Of a stretch of DNA of 5,685 bases, positions 1-5,612 are shown piece by piece. The number at the start of each line of letters is the position of its first letter. Within the stretch, counting starts at the first letter, position 1. The stretch comes from Prevotellaceae bacterium (GTDB taxonomy: Bacteria; Bacteroidota; Bacteroidia; Bacteroidales; UBA932): contig JAIRLF010000307.1 in NCBI GenBank assembly GCA_031259655.1, positions 1 to 5,685 on the forward strand, given 5' to 3'. The notes under the pieces are model-generated. The model was not told the origin of the DNA, did no database searches, and saw nothing but the letters and a program-made list of their open reading frames with translations. The translations under genes and the position numbers were made by a program.

Positions 1-581
1 ACAAGCCCCGCCGCCGAATTTTCGACTTCGACGAAAATAGCGTTAGGGCTTTTGATTATGTCTTTGCATTTTGTCGCTCCGCTACCGAAAAAACAGATTT
101 TTTGCGTAGACAATATTTCGGCAAAACTGTTTTCGGTGATTATCATAGCTTCCGTATCGGACAGTTGGCGCAACGACATATCGAACAGAGCGGTATAAAC
201 TTCCAACCGGCGTGCGTCAATCATCGGGCAATAGATAAACTGTGACGAGACGGGCAACGAAACACTGCGGCATACCGAAGTCAACGACAATAAACTGTCT
301 ATCGCAATCAACGGTTTGTCTGCGCCGTAACATATTCCTTTGGCAGTAGCTATTCCTATCCTCAATCCGGTGTACGAACCGGGACCTTTGCTTACGGCAA
401 CGGCATCGATATCTCTGTAAGACAGTCCCGAATCTTTGAAAATATCGTCAATGAAAACCGATAAATATTTCGAATGTTCTCTACCGCCGCTTTCTTTTAT
501 CGCCACAATTTCATCGCCTTTCGACAAAGCGACGGAACAATTATCGCCTCCGGTTTCGATACCAAGAATTATGCAATTCAA
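1..581 (-). CDS. tsaB: TsaB, tRNA threonylcarbamoyladenosine synthesis protein (partial, 3' end cut by window)
   Basis: TsaB (YeaZ) is the non-catalytic ASKHA-fold partner of TsaD. With TsaE and threonylcarbamoyl-AMP from TsaC it makes t6A37 on ANN-decoding tRNAs in the cytoplasm. The window holds 193 codons; the family is usually about 220-235 residues, so a short C-terminal part is missing. The N-terminal strand motif ILGIETGGDNCSVALS is at residues 5-20, GREHSKYL at 33-40, and the family signature SKGPGSYTGLRIGIATAKG at 64-82. The start is TTG (579-581): an in-frame TAA lies directly upstream and there is no in-frame ATG before the conserved motif. The usual IETS is IETG here. It begins 16 bases after the pheS stop, so it is probably the last visible gene of the operon. 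The function is confident; the exact start is likely. Confidence 0.93.
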   Translation of the reverse strand, partial: MNCIILGIETGGDNCSVALSKGDEIVAIKESGGREHSKYLSVFIDDIFKDSGLSYRDIDAVAVSKGPGSYTGLRIGIATAKGICYGADKPLIAIDSLLSLTSVCRSVSLPVSSQFIYCPMIDARRLEVYTALFDMSLRQLSDTEAMIITENSFAEILSTQKICFFGSGATKCKDIIKSPNAIFVEVENSAAGL

Positions 582-597
582 TTAAATTGACGTTTAA

Positions 598-1617
598 TTA
601 TATAACCGACTGAAACTGTTCGAGGAAACGAACGTCGTTTTCGAAATACAATCTCAAATCTTTCACTTGCCATTTAAGCATCGCCAAACGTTCGACGCCC
701 ATTCCGAAAGCGAATCCGGTATATTCCTTACTGTCTATACCACACGATTCCAAAACATTAGGGTCTACAATACCGCAACCAAGCACCTCGAGCCAACCGG
801 TATATTTGCAGATATTACAGCCTTTGCCGCCGCAAATCTTACACGACACATCCATTTCTGCCGAAGGTTCGGTGAACGGGAAAAACGATGGTCGCAGCCT
901 TATCTCCGTTGTTTCGCCGAACATTTCGCGGGCAAAGTACAGCAAGGTCTGTTTCATATCGGCGAACGACACGTTTCTATCTATATACAAGCCTTCGACC
1001 TGATGAAAAATACAGTGCGCCCGCGCCGAAATCGCTTCGTTACGGAATACCCGTCCAGGACAAACGACGCGTATCGGCGGTTTTTGCTTTTCCATTGTTC
1101 TTACCTGTATCGAACTTGTATGCGTTCGAAGCAGGATATCAGGATTTTGCTCAATAAAGAACGTATCTTGCATATCTCTTGCCGGATGGTTCGGCGGGAA
1201 ATTCAGTGCAGAAAACACATGCCAATCGTCTTCGATTTCGGGTCCGTCGGCTACAGTAAAGCCAAGACGGGTGAATATTTCCAATATTTCGTTCTTTGCC
1301 AATGAAATAGGATGCCTTGAGCCAAGGTTGTCGGCATTAGCCGGCAGAGTTTTGTCTGCTATATTTTTCCCTGCTTCGGCGTTATCGAACAGTTCCTTTT
1401 GCGATTTCAGTTTCTCCTGTACTAAGATTTTTATCTCGTTCAGGAGTTTTCCTGTTTCGCGTTTTTGTTCGGCTGGAACGGTCTTAAATTCATCGAACAT
1501 TTCGGTGAGTTCGCCTTTTTTTCCTGTAATGCGTATGCGAAATTCTTCCAGATGCAGGGCTGTTTCGGCTTTGAAATCTTCGATTTTTTTTCGTAACAGT
1601 TCTATTTTCTCTTTCAT
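598..1617 (-). CDS. pheS: Phenylalanine--tRNA ligase alpha subunit
   Basis: This is the catalytic alpha subunit of the cytoplasmic (alpha-beta)2 phenylalanyl-tRNA synthetase, which charges tRNA-Phe with phenylalanine using ATP. At 339 residues it is full length. Residues 1-90 form the charged, helical N-terminal coiled-coil arm that contacts tRNA. Class II motif 1 begins near HPISLAKNEIL (102-112). Motif 2 covers GRVFRNEAISARAHCIFHQVEG (188-209). FTEPSAEMDV is at 248-257, and motif 3 is GFAFGMGVERLAML (301-314). A Cx2Cx4Cx2C cluster (Cys259, 262, 267, 270) sits between the EPSAE and GWLEVLGCG segments; this knuckle also occurs in Bacillus-type PheS. The gene lies 9 bases after the isomerase stop and 16 bases before tsaB. 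The beta-subunit gene pheT is not adjacent in this window, as is common when the two genes are unlinked. Confidence 0.98.
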   Translation of the reverse strand: MKEKIELLRKKIEDFKAETALHLEEFRIRITGKKGELTEMFDEFKTVPAEQKRETGKLLNEIKILVQEKLKSQKELFDNAEAGKNIADKTLPANADNLGSRHPISLAKNEILEIFTRLGFTVADGPEIEDDWHVFSALNFPPNHPARDMQDTFFIEQNPDILLRTHTSSIQVRTMEKQKPPIRVVCPGRVFRNEAISARAHCIFHQVEGLYIDRNVSFADMKQTLLYFAREMFGETTEIRLRPSFFPFTEPSAEMDVSCKICGGKGCNICKYTGWLEVLGCGIVDPNVLESCGIDSKEYTGFAFGMGVERLAMLKWQVKDLRLYFENDVRFLEQFQSVI

Positions 1618-1626
1618 TCGTGCAGA

Positions 1627-2295
1627 TTACTTTTGCTTAACAATAGAGGCTTTTTTGATAAGAATATCCTTAACAGGTCTGTCGCCGGGACGGGTCTCTG
1701 TGAGAGCGATTTTATCCAAAACGTCGAGACCTTCGATAACTTCGCCAAAGACAGTATATTCTCCGTCCAGATGCGGAGTTCCTCCTATTGTAGTATAATT
1801 TTTGACAGCCTCTTCGCTGAATTTGAAATTGGGGTCGCCGGCTTTTTTCTTTTCTTCCTCTGCTTTCAAATCTTCGAGGTCGAAGATTTTACCCTGCACG
1901 ATATAAAATTGCGAACCGGAAGATTCTTTTGCGGGATTAGCCGTACGAGCCGCTGCCAGAACGCCTTTTTTGTGATGATGGTTCGGCAAAATTTCCGCAG
2001 GGATTCGATAATCCGGACCTCCTCTTCCATACTGTCCGTCGGGCGTCGGATTCTTTGACGTCGGGTCGCCGGACTGAATCATGAAATTAGCTATAACCCT
2101 GTGAAAAATAACGCCATTATAGTATTTATCCTTAACTAATTTAAGGAAATTTTCGCTGTGCAACGGCGTATCTTCATACAGTTGCAGCACAATGTTACCT
2201 TCGCTTGTTTCGAGTAACACTTTCATACTTTTTTCTTCTTCCTTACACGATACTAACATTCCTAATATCAGCAATAATACAATACTTTTATTCAT
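1627..2295 (-). CDS. Cyclophilin-type peptidyl-prolyl cis-trans isomerase, lipoprotein
   Basis: This is a 222-residue cyclophilin that catalyses cis-trans isomerisation of X-Pro bonds, predicted to be a lipid-anchored cell-envelope protein. Residues 1-16 are a short lipoprotein signal peptide with lipobox LVSC and Cys17 as the lipidation site. The cyclophilin fold starts at VLLETSEGNIVLQLYEDTP (26-44). Active-site residues are visible in FHRVIANFMIQSGDP (64-78), giving Arg66, Phe71, Met72 and Gln74, and in GSQFYIV (127-133). The human cyclophilin A Trp121 position is His175 in TPHLDGEY, a change expected to weaken cyclosporin binding. A lysine- and glutamate-rich insertion (about 136-170) separates the SQF and HLDG segments. 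The run KEEEK directly after Cys17 resembles the Bacteroidota lipoprotein surface-export signal, so surface exposure is possible but inferred. It sits 12 bases after lrp and 9 before pheS. Confidence 0.95.
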   Translation of the reverse strand: MNKSIVLLLILGMLVSCKEEEKSMKVLLETSEGNIVLQLYEDTPLHSENFLKLVKDKYYNGVIFHRVIANFMIQSGDPTSKNPTPDGQYGRGGPDYRIPAEILPNHHHKKGVLAAARTANPAKESSGSQFYIVQGKIFDLEDLKAEEEKKKAGDPNFKFSEEAVKNYTTIGGTPHLDGEYTVFGEVIEGLDVLDKIALTETRPGDRPVKDILIKKASIVKQK

Positions 2296-2307
2296 TGTTT
2301 ACAGTTA

Positions 2308-2790
2308 TTATCTTTTTATAATATTCTTGTCTTTCAGATACGTCTGGCGTTCAAAAATTCTGTCGAGCGACAAAAACGTATGGGTCTTTTCTATGCCCTG
2401 TATAACATGGATTTTCCCTGCAAGCGTCGATAGCAGATGATTATTATCTCTGCAAAATATCTTCGCCAAAATAGAATATTCGCCTGTGACATAGTGATAT
2501 TCGACTACTTCGGATATCTCGTTCAATTTACTTGCCACTTCATTATATTTGCTCGGCTCGGTCAATTGTATTCCGATAAAAGCGCATACATTGTATCCTA
2601 CAGTATCAGGGTTGACAATAGACTGGGAACCAACAATTACGCCGGCTTCCTCCATCTTTTTAACTCTTTGATATACCATCGCTCCCGACACTCCGCACTC
2701 GCGGGCTATCTCCAAAAAAGGCGTCCGTGCATTGCATGCCAGCCGCAGGAGAATCTTCTGATCTATTTCATCTAATAAAAAATTCGACAT
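2308..2790 (-). CDS. Lrp/AsnC family transcriptional regulator
   Basis: This 160-residue protein has the typical Lrp/AsnC layout. An N-terminal winged helix-turn-helix (about 5-55) opens with LLDEIDQKILLRLACNAR and contains EIARECGVSGAMVYQRVKKM, the HTH with its recognition helix. It is followed by an alpha/beta RAM ligand-binding and oligomerisation domain (about 65-145), including VCAFIGIQL, VVEYHYVTGEYSILAKIFCRD and the closing segment near GIEKTHTFLSL. Family members form dimers to octamers and often bind amino acids as effectors; the effector here cannot be read from sequence. The gene is first in the apparent lrp-isomerase-pheS-tsaB operon and is divergent from rhaD, so autoregulation and control of either side are plausible inferences. 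The ATG at 2788-2790 lies about 28 bases from a TAnnTTTG promoter box, which supports this start. Confidence 0.95.
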   Translation of the reverse strand: MSNFLLDEIDQKILLRLACNARTPFLEIARECGVSGAMVYQRVKKMEEAGVIVGSQSIVNPDTVGYNVCAFIGIQLTEPSKYNEVASKLNEISEVVEYHYVTGEYSILAKIFCRDNNHLLSTLAGKIHVIQGIEKTHTFLSLDRIFERQTYLKDKNIIKR

Positions 2791-2818
2791 AAAACATTCC
2801 GGTTTTAAAATTAACGCG

Positions 2819-2826
2819 CAAATGTA
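2819..2826 (-). promoter_or_regulatory. Bacteroidota-type -7 box (TACATTTG) upstream of the lrp operon
   Basis: On the minus strand this reads TACATTTG, an exact match to the Bacteroidota primary-sigma -7 consensus TAnnTTTG. It would place transcription start near 2814 and give a leader of roughly 24 bases to the lrp ATG. No convincing TTG element is visible at the expected -33 distance, so the call rests on one box plus position. Confidence 0.5.
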
Positions 2827-2974
2827 ATAAAAATATATTTAACGAATAACTAATACTGGTGAAATAGATGAAAAATAAACCTTTAACCGTTTCATTGGGC
2901 AATAGAATGCTCGAAAAAAAGATTTTAATTACCCTCATATTTGCACTTTTTCCTGCTTAATCAAATAAGTTTTG

Positions 2975-2982
2975 TAATTTTG
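2975..2982 (+). promoter_or_regulatory. Bacteroidota-type -7 box (TAATTTTG) upstream of rhaD
   Basis: TAATTTTG matches the Bacteroidota -7 consensus TAnnTTTG exactly. The implied transcription start is near 2987, about 33 bases before the rhaD ATG. A TTG at the usual -33 spacing is lacking, so strength is uncertain. No similar box lies between rhaD and fabD, so this promoter may serve rhaD, fabD and the barrel gene. Confidence 0.5.
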
Positions 2983-2992
2983 CGCCGTAAAT

Positions 2993-3006
2993 TATTTAAT
3001 TAAATA
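2993..3006. promoter_or_regulatory. Perfect 14-base A/T palindrome in the rhaD leader, candidate operator
   Basis: TATTTAATTAAATA is identical to its reverse complement. It lies just downstream of the presumed rhaD transcription start and 13 bases before the ATG, where a bound repressor would block transcription. Lrp-family proteins prefer A/T-rich dyads and an Lrp-type gene is divergent to it. The region is very A/T-rich, so chance palindromes are more likely than usual; the role is inferred. Confidence 0.25.
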
Positions 3007-3019
3007 CAGTATTTTGAAT

Positions 3020-3829
3020 ATGAAATCAATATTGGATAATCGCCCTTCGCTTGCCGAACAAGTTGCTGATGTCGCGGAAGTTGCCGGATATTTATGGCAA
3101 AAGGGATGGGCTGAACGTAATGGTGGAAACATCACGGTCAACATAACCGACCTGGTAGATGACGAAATGCGGAATATGCCGGCTATAAGCGATATAACGC
3201 CGATAGGCAGAGCGCTTCCTCAACTGAAAGGCTGTTACTTTTTTTGCAAGGGAACAAACAGACGTATGCGCGATTTGGCGCGTAAACCAATGGAAAACGG
3301 CTCGGTAATCCGTATCCTGGACGATTGTAGCAATTATGTAATCATTGCCGACAATCCGGTGAAACCAACTTCGGAACTCGCTTCGCATTTGTTGATGCAC
3401 AACTATCTAATTGGCAAAGGCTCGACTTATAAAGCCGCATTGCATACACATCCTATCGACTTGATTGCGATGACCCACATCCCCGAATTTTTGGAGAAAG
3501 ACAAACTGACTTATCTTCTGTGGAGCATGATTCCCGAAACAAGAGCTTTTTGCCCTAAAGGATTAGGTATCATCCCTTATGCTTTGCCAAGTTCGTTTGC
3601 TCTGGCTGATGCGACAATTAAAGAACTCGAAGAATATGATGTCGTTATGTGGGAAAAACATGGTATCTGCGCTGTTAGCGACAACATTTTCGAAGCTTTC
3701 GATATGATAGACACGCTATCGAAATCGGCGCAAATATTCCTGACTGCAAAACAAATGGGTTTCGAACCGGATGGAATGTCGATAGAACAAATGGAAGAAC
3801 TTAAAGTTGCATTTAATTTACCGAAATAA
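3020..3829 (+). CDS. rhaD: Rhamnulose-1-phosphate aldolase
   Basis: This is a class II (zinc-dependent) aldolase that cleaves L-rhamnulose 1-phosphate to dihydroxyacetone phosphate and L-lactaldehyde, the last step of the phosphorylated L-rhamnose pathway. It is cytoplasmic and 269 residues long, the usual length. WAERNGGNITVN (30-41) and FCKGTNRRMRDLA (75-87) form the phosphate and substrate region. TSELASHLLMHNYL (117-130) supplies the likely catalytic Glu119. LHTHPIDLIAMTH (141-153) supplies zinc ligands His142 and His144, and WEKHG (211-215) supplies His214. MWEKHG and the ending MGFEPDGMS...VAFNLPK look like Bacteroides RhaD rather than fuculose or ribulose aldolases. ATG 3020 is chosen over an in-frame TTG six bases upstream because family members start MKSIL. 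No rhaA, rhaB, rhaT or rhaR is visible nearby. fabD follows after 20 bases. Confidence 0.95.
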   Translation: MKSILDNRPSLAEQVADVAEVAGYLWQKGWAERNGGNITVNITDLVDDEMRNMPAISDITPIGRALPQLKGCYFFCKGTNRRMRDLARKPMENGSVIRILDDCSNYVIIADNPVKPTSELASHLLMHNYLIGKGSTYKAALHTHPIDLIAMTHIPEFLEKDKLTYLLWSMIPETRAFCPKGLGIIPYALPSSFALADATIKELEEYDVVMWEKHGICAVSDNIFEAFDMIDTLSKSAQIFLTAKQMGFEPDGMSIEQMEELKVAFNLPK

Positions 3830-3849
3830 ATAATTGTTAGATATTAAAA

Positions 3850-4728
3850 ATGAGAGTATTTGTATTTCCCGGACAGGGAGCGCAATTCCCGGGCATGGGA
3901 AAAAATTTGTATGAAACAGAAACTGCAAAAAGTTTATTCGAACAGGCAAACGGGATTCTCGGTTTCCGGATAACCGATATTATGTTCGATGGAACTGCCG
4001 AAGACCTTAAACAAACGAAAGTTACACAACCTGCGGTTTTTTTGCATTCGGTGATTCTTGCAAAGATATACCCCGATTTTAAACCCGATATGGTTGCAGG
4101 TCATTCTCTTGGGGAATTTTCAGCTTTAGTGGCGGCAGGCGCGATGGATTTCGAAAGCGGACTGAGATTGGTGGCGGCGCGAGCCAAAGCTATGCAAAAG
4201 GCTTGCGAATTACAACCTTCGACTATGGCGGCGATTTTAGGACTCGATGATGCAACGGTGGAACAAATCTGTTCCGAAATCGACGACATTGTTGTGCCTG
4301 CTAACTATAATTGTGTAGGACAGTTGGTTATTTCGGGCAGTGTTGCCGCGGTCGAAAAAGCCTGCGGAAAACTCAAGGCGGCAGGAGCTAAACGGGCGCT
4401 TGTTCTCCCTGTGGGGGGAGCGTTCCATTCTCCGCTGATGGAGCCGGCACGTGTAGAACTCGAAGCTGCTATTCAGGCAACTGCGTTTAATAAACCCGTC
4501 TGTCCGATTTATCAGAACATAGATGCGAAACCTCATACAGAGCCGGAGATTATAAAGCAAAATCTTGTAAAACAACTGACTGCTCCGGTACGATGGACAC
4601 AATCCGTGCAGAATATGCTTGCCGACGGCGCTGTTTCGTTTGTGGAACTTGGACCGGGAACAGTCTTGCAGGGTTTGATTAAGAAAATCGACAGTTCCGT
4701 TTCAGCAGAAAGTAAACAAAGTATTTGA
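3850..4728 (+). CDS. fabD: Malonyl-CoA:ACP transacylase
   Basis: FabD moves malonyl groups from CoA to acyl carrier protein, supplying the extender unit for type II fatty-acid synthesis in the cytoplasm. At 292 residues it is full length. The N-terminal signature FVFPGQGAQFPGMG (4-17) gives oxyanion-hole residue Gln9. The nucleophile elbow GHSLGE (84-89) contains Ser86. Arg111 in VAARAKAM is positioned to bind the malonyl carboxylate. GGAFHSPLM (189-197) gives the catalytic His193, and VKQLTAPVRW (240-249) gives Gln242. The ferredoxin-like small subdomain spans about 125-190. The gene begins 20 bases after rhaD with no promoter box between, so cotranscription is likely. Its TGA overlaps the next gene's ATG. 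Other fab genes such as fabF, fabG or acpP are not seen beside it. Confidence 0.97.
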   Translation: MRVFVFPGQGAQFPGMGKNLYETETAKSLFEQANGILGFRITDIMFDGTAEDLKQTKVTQPAVFLHSVILAKIYPDFKPDMVAGHSLGEFSALVAAGAMDFESGLRLVAARAKAMQKACELQPSTMAAILGLDDATVEQICSEIDDIVVPANYNCVGQLVISGSVAAVEKACGKLKAAGAKRALVLPVGGAFHSPLMEPARVELEAAIQATAFNKPVCPIYQNIDAKPHTEPEIIKQNLVKQLTAPVRWTQSVQNMLADGAVSFVELGPGTVLQGLIKKIDSSVSAESKQSI

Positions 4729-5402
4729 TGTACAAAGCCGAACATAACAGAAAACGGTTAATTCTCCTTTTGGGGAGAATTAGCCGTCTTTGTTTGATGA
4801 TGTTGCTCTCGACATCCGTTTATGCTCAACATTATGTTGGAATTAAAGGCTCTCAGGGATTTAATTCCGTGAGCGCTTTGCCTGATTTCGACAAAAAAGC
4901 GCTCGAAACTTTCAGTCCCGGAATATTGTATCGCTACGAACACAAAAAATATGCAGCCTTGCAAATAGAAACGAATTATATTTCCAAAGGTTATATCAAA
5001 GAGATAGATACAATTTCGATGACACCCGAAATCACACACAGAATCACTTCCTTCGAATTACCTCTGATGGCGCAGGGATTCGTGAGGCTTGGACCGTTTC
5101 GCCCGTATCTGACGGGCGGAGTAATTGTCGGATATATTTTAGACCGTAGCATGCAAGAATCAGGCAAAGAATCACAAAAATACTCTTTCGATGAATACGA
5201 CAGACGATTCGAATACGGTATTACCGGAGGCGGTGGCTTGGGGATACAACTCTACAGGTTCGAGATTCAGGCAGAATGTCGATATCATTACAATTTCTCT
5301 TTTTTGAGAAATCCCATTATCCCGACCAATCAAGGTAACGTATATATAAACACTACTCAATTAATGTTTTCGGTGTCGCTACTCTATCGTTTGTCAAAAT
5401 AA
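4728..5402 (+). CDS. Outer-membrane beta-barrel protein, PorT-like, function unknown
   Basis: This 224-residue exported protein looks like the small outer-membrane beta-barrel (PorT/OmpA-barrel-like) proteins common in Bacteroidota; I do not recognise a specific function. A signal peptide ends at SVYA-Q (Ala33/Gln34). The mature part has alternating polar and aromatic strands with tight turns: YVGIKGSQGF, PGILYRYEHKKYAALQIETNYISKG, SFELPLMAQGFVRLGPFRPYLTGGVIVGYIL, FEYGITGGGGLGIQLYRFEIQAECRYHY, and a final strand LMFSVSLLYRL near the C-terminus. The ATG at 4728 overlaps the fabD TGA as TGATG, suggesting translational coupling. Two caveats apply to this start. The signal peptide is long, with RISR breaking the hydrophobic core at 17-20, and a 14-pair hairpin covers codons 9-20. 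Internal starts at TTG 4770 (a cleaner 19-residue signal peptide) or ATG 4797/4800 are possible. Confidence 0.85.
   Translation: MYKAEHNRKRLILLLGRISRLCLMMLLSTSVYAQHYVGIKGSQGFNSVSALPDFDKKALETFSPGILYRYEHKKYAALQIETNYISKGYIKEIDTISMTPEITHRITSFELPLMAQGFVRLGPFRPYLTGGVIVGYILDRSMQESGKESQKYSFDEYDRRFEYGITGGGGLGIQLYRFEIQAECRYHYNFSFLRNPIIPTNQGNVYINTTQLMFSVSLLYRLSK
4754..4787 (+). terminator. Strong hairpin inside the barrel gene's signal-peptide codons; possible fabD terminator or attenuator
   Basis: The arm ACGGTTAATTCTCC (4754-4767) pairs fully with GGAGAATTAGCCGT (4774-4787): 14 pairs including one U-G wobble, around the loop TTTTGG. A T-rich run, CTTTGTTTG, follows at 4788-4796. The position, 26 bases after the fabD stop, and the shape fit an intrinsic terminator, though the T run is broken by G. 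Because it also lies within the predicted coding sequence of the next gene, it could instead act as an attenuator or translation control, or mark a wrong start for that gene. Confidence 0.45.
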
Positions 5403-5411
5403 TTTTGTGCA

Positions 5412-5520
5412 TTCTTACAGGTCTCGTTAGGGACGATATATCGACCCCCAAACATCTCCTGCCGTTGGCGAGAAGGTATCGCCCCACCTGCGAAAACCCG
5501 TAAAATCTATACCCTCCGCG
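5412..5520. repeat. GC-richer palindromic noncoding element, candidate dispersed Bacteroidota repeat
   Basis: This stretch between the barrel gene and the next promoter differs in base make-up from the A/T-rich intergenic DNA elsewhere in the window. It contains a perfect 10-base palindrome CGATATATCG (5434-5443), the short stem TCGT/ACGA just before it (5424-5436), and a 5-pair stem GGCGA/TCGCC (5467-5471 with 5479-5483). The phrase CGTTAGGGACGATATATCG resembles a short repeat I recall between genes in several Bacteroidota genomes, but that is memory, not a search. No second copy exists in this window. The only open frame through it (minus strand) has no family features. Boundaries are approximate. 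Confidence 0.4.
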
Positions 5521-5522
5521 TC

Positions 5523-5540
5523 TTATGTCAATTAACATAA
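5523..5540. promoter_or_regulatory. 18-base dyad TTATGT-N6-ACATAA, candidate operator
   Basis: TTATGTCAATTAACATAA has perfect six-base half-sites separated by six bases, with a central AATT. The half-site spacing is that used by Crp/Fnr-family regulators, although the half-site sequence is not the classical CRP or FNR one. Its centre lies about 60 bases upstream of the start inferred from the TACTTTTG box at 5580, a typical activator distance. The regulator is unknown and the role is inferred. Confidence 0.35.
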
Positions 5541-5579
5541 ATGTAAGCGCCCTGTAGCAATTCGGTAATATTCACACCC

Positions 5580-5587
5580 TACTTTTG
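5580..5587 (+). promoter_or_regulatory. Bacteroidota-type -7 box (TACTTTTG) upstream of the right-edge gene
   Basis: TACTTTTG matches TAnnTTTG exactly and implies transcription start near 5592. That leaves only about 6 bases to the ATG at 5598 but about 20 bases to the ATG at 5613, favouring the second start. No clear -33 TTG is seen. Confidence 0.5.
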
Positions 5588-5612
5588 CATTGTGAAAATG
5601 GTAAAAGTGATT

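Noticed and set aside
805..843. Cx2Cx4Cx2C zinc-knuckle-like cluster in PheS as a possible novel insertion
   Set aside because: The same cysteine cluster before the GW(L/I)E segment is present in other bacterial PheS proteins such as the Bacillus type, so it is a known variant.
667..1305. Long plus-strand open frame of 212 codons opposite pheS
   Set aside because: It lies wholly antisense to the strongly conserved pheS, has no recognisable domain, and has the low-complexity look of a reverse-strand shadow.
2936..2943. CATATTTG as an additional upstream rhaD promoter box
   Set aside because: It has one mismatch at an invariant position, and the exact match at 2975-2982 is better placed.
3014..3019. 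TTG start for rhaD two codons upstream of the ATG
   Set aside because: RhaD homologues begin MKSIL, matching the ATG at 3020; the TTG adds two residues with no support.
4725..4727. TTG start for the barrel gene one codon upstream
   Set aside because: The ATG at 4728 overlaps the fabD stop in the classical TGATG arrangement and is the better start codon.
5353..5538. Minus-strand 61-codon open frame across the barrel gene end and the intergenic block
   Set aside because: It overlaps the end of the barrel gene antisense and reads through palindromic noncoding DNA; the peptide has no family features. It is better explained as translation of a repeat.
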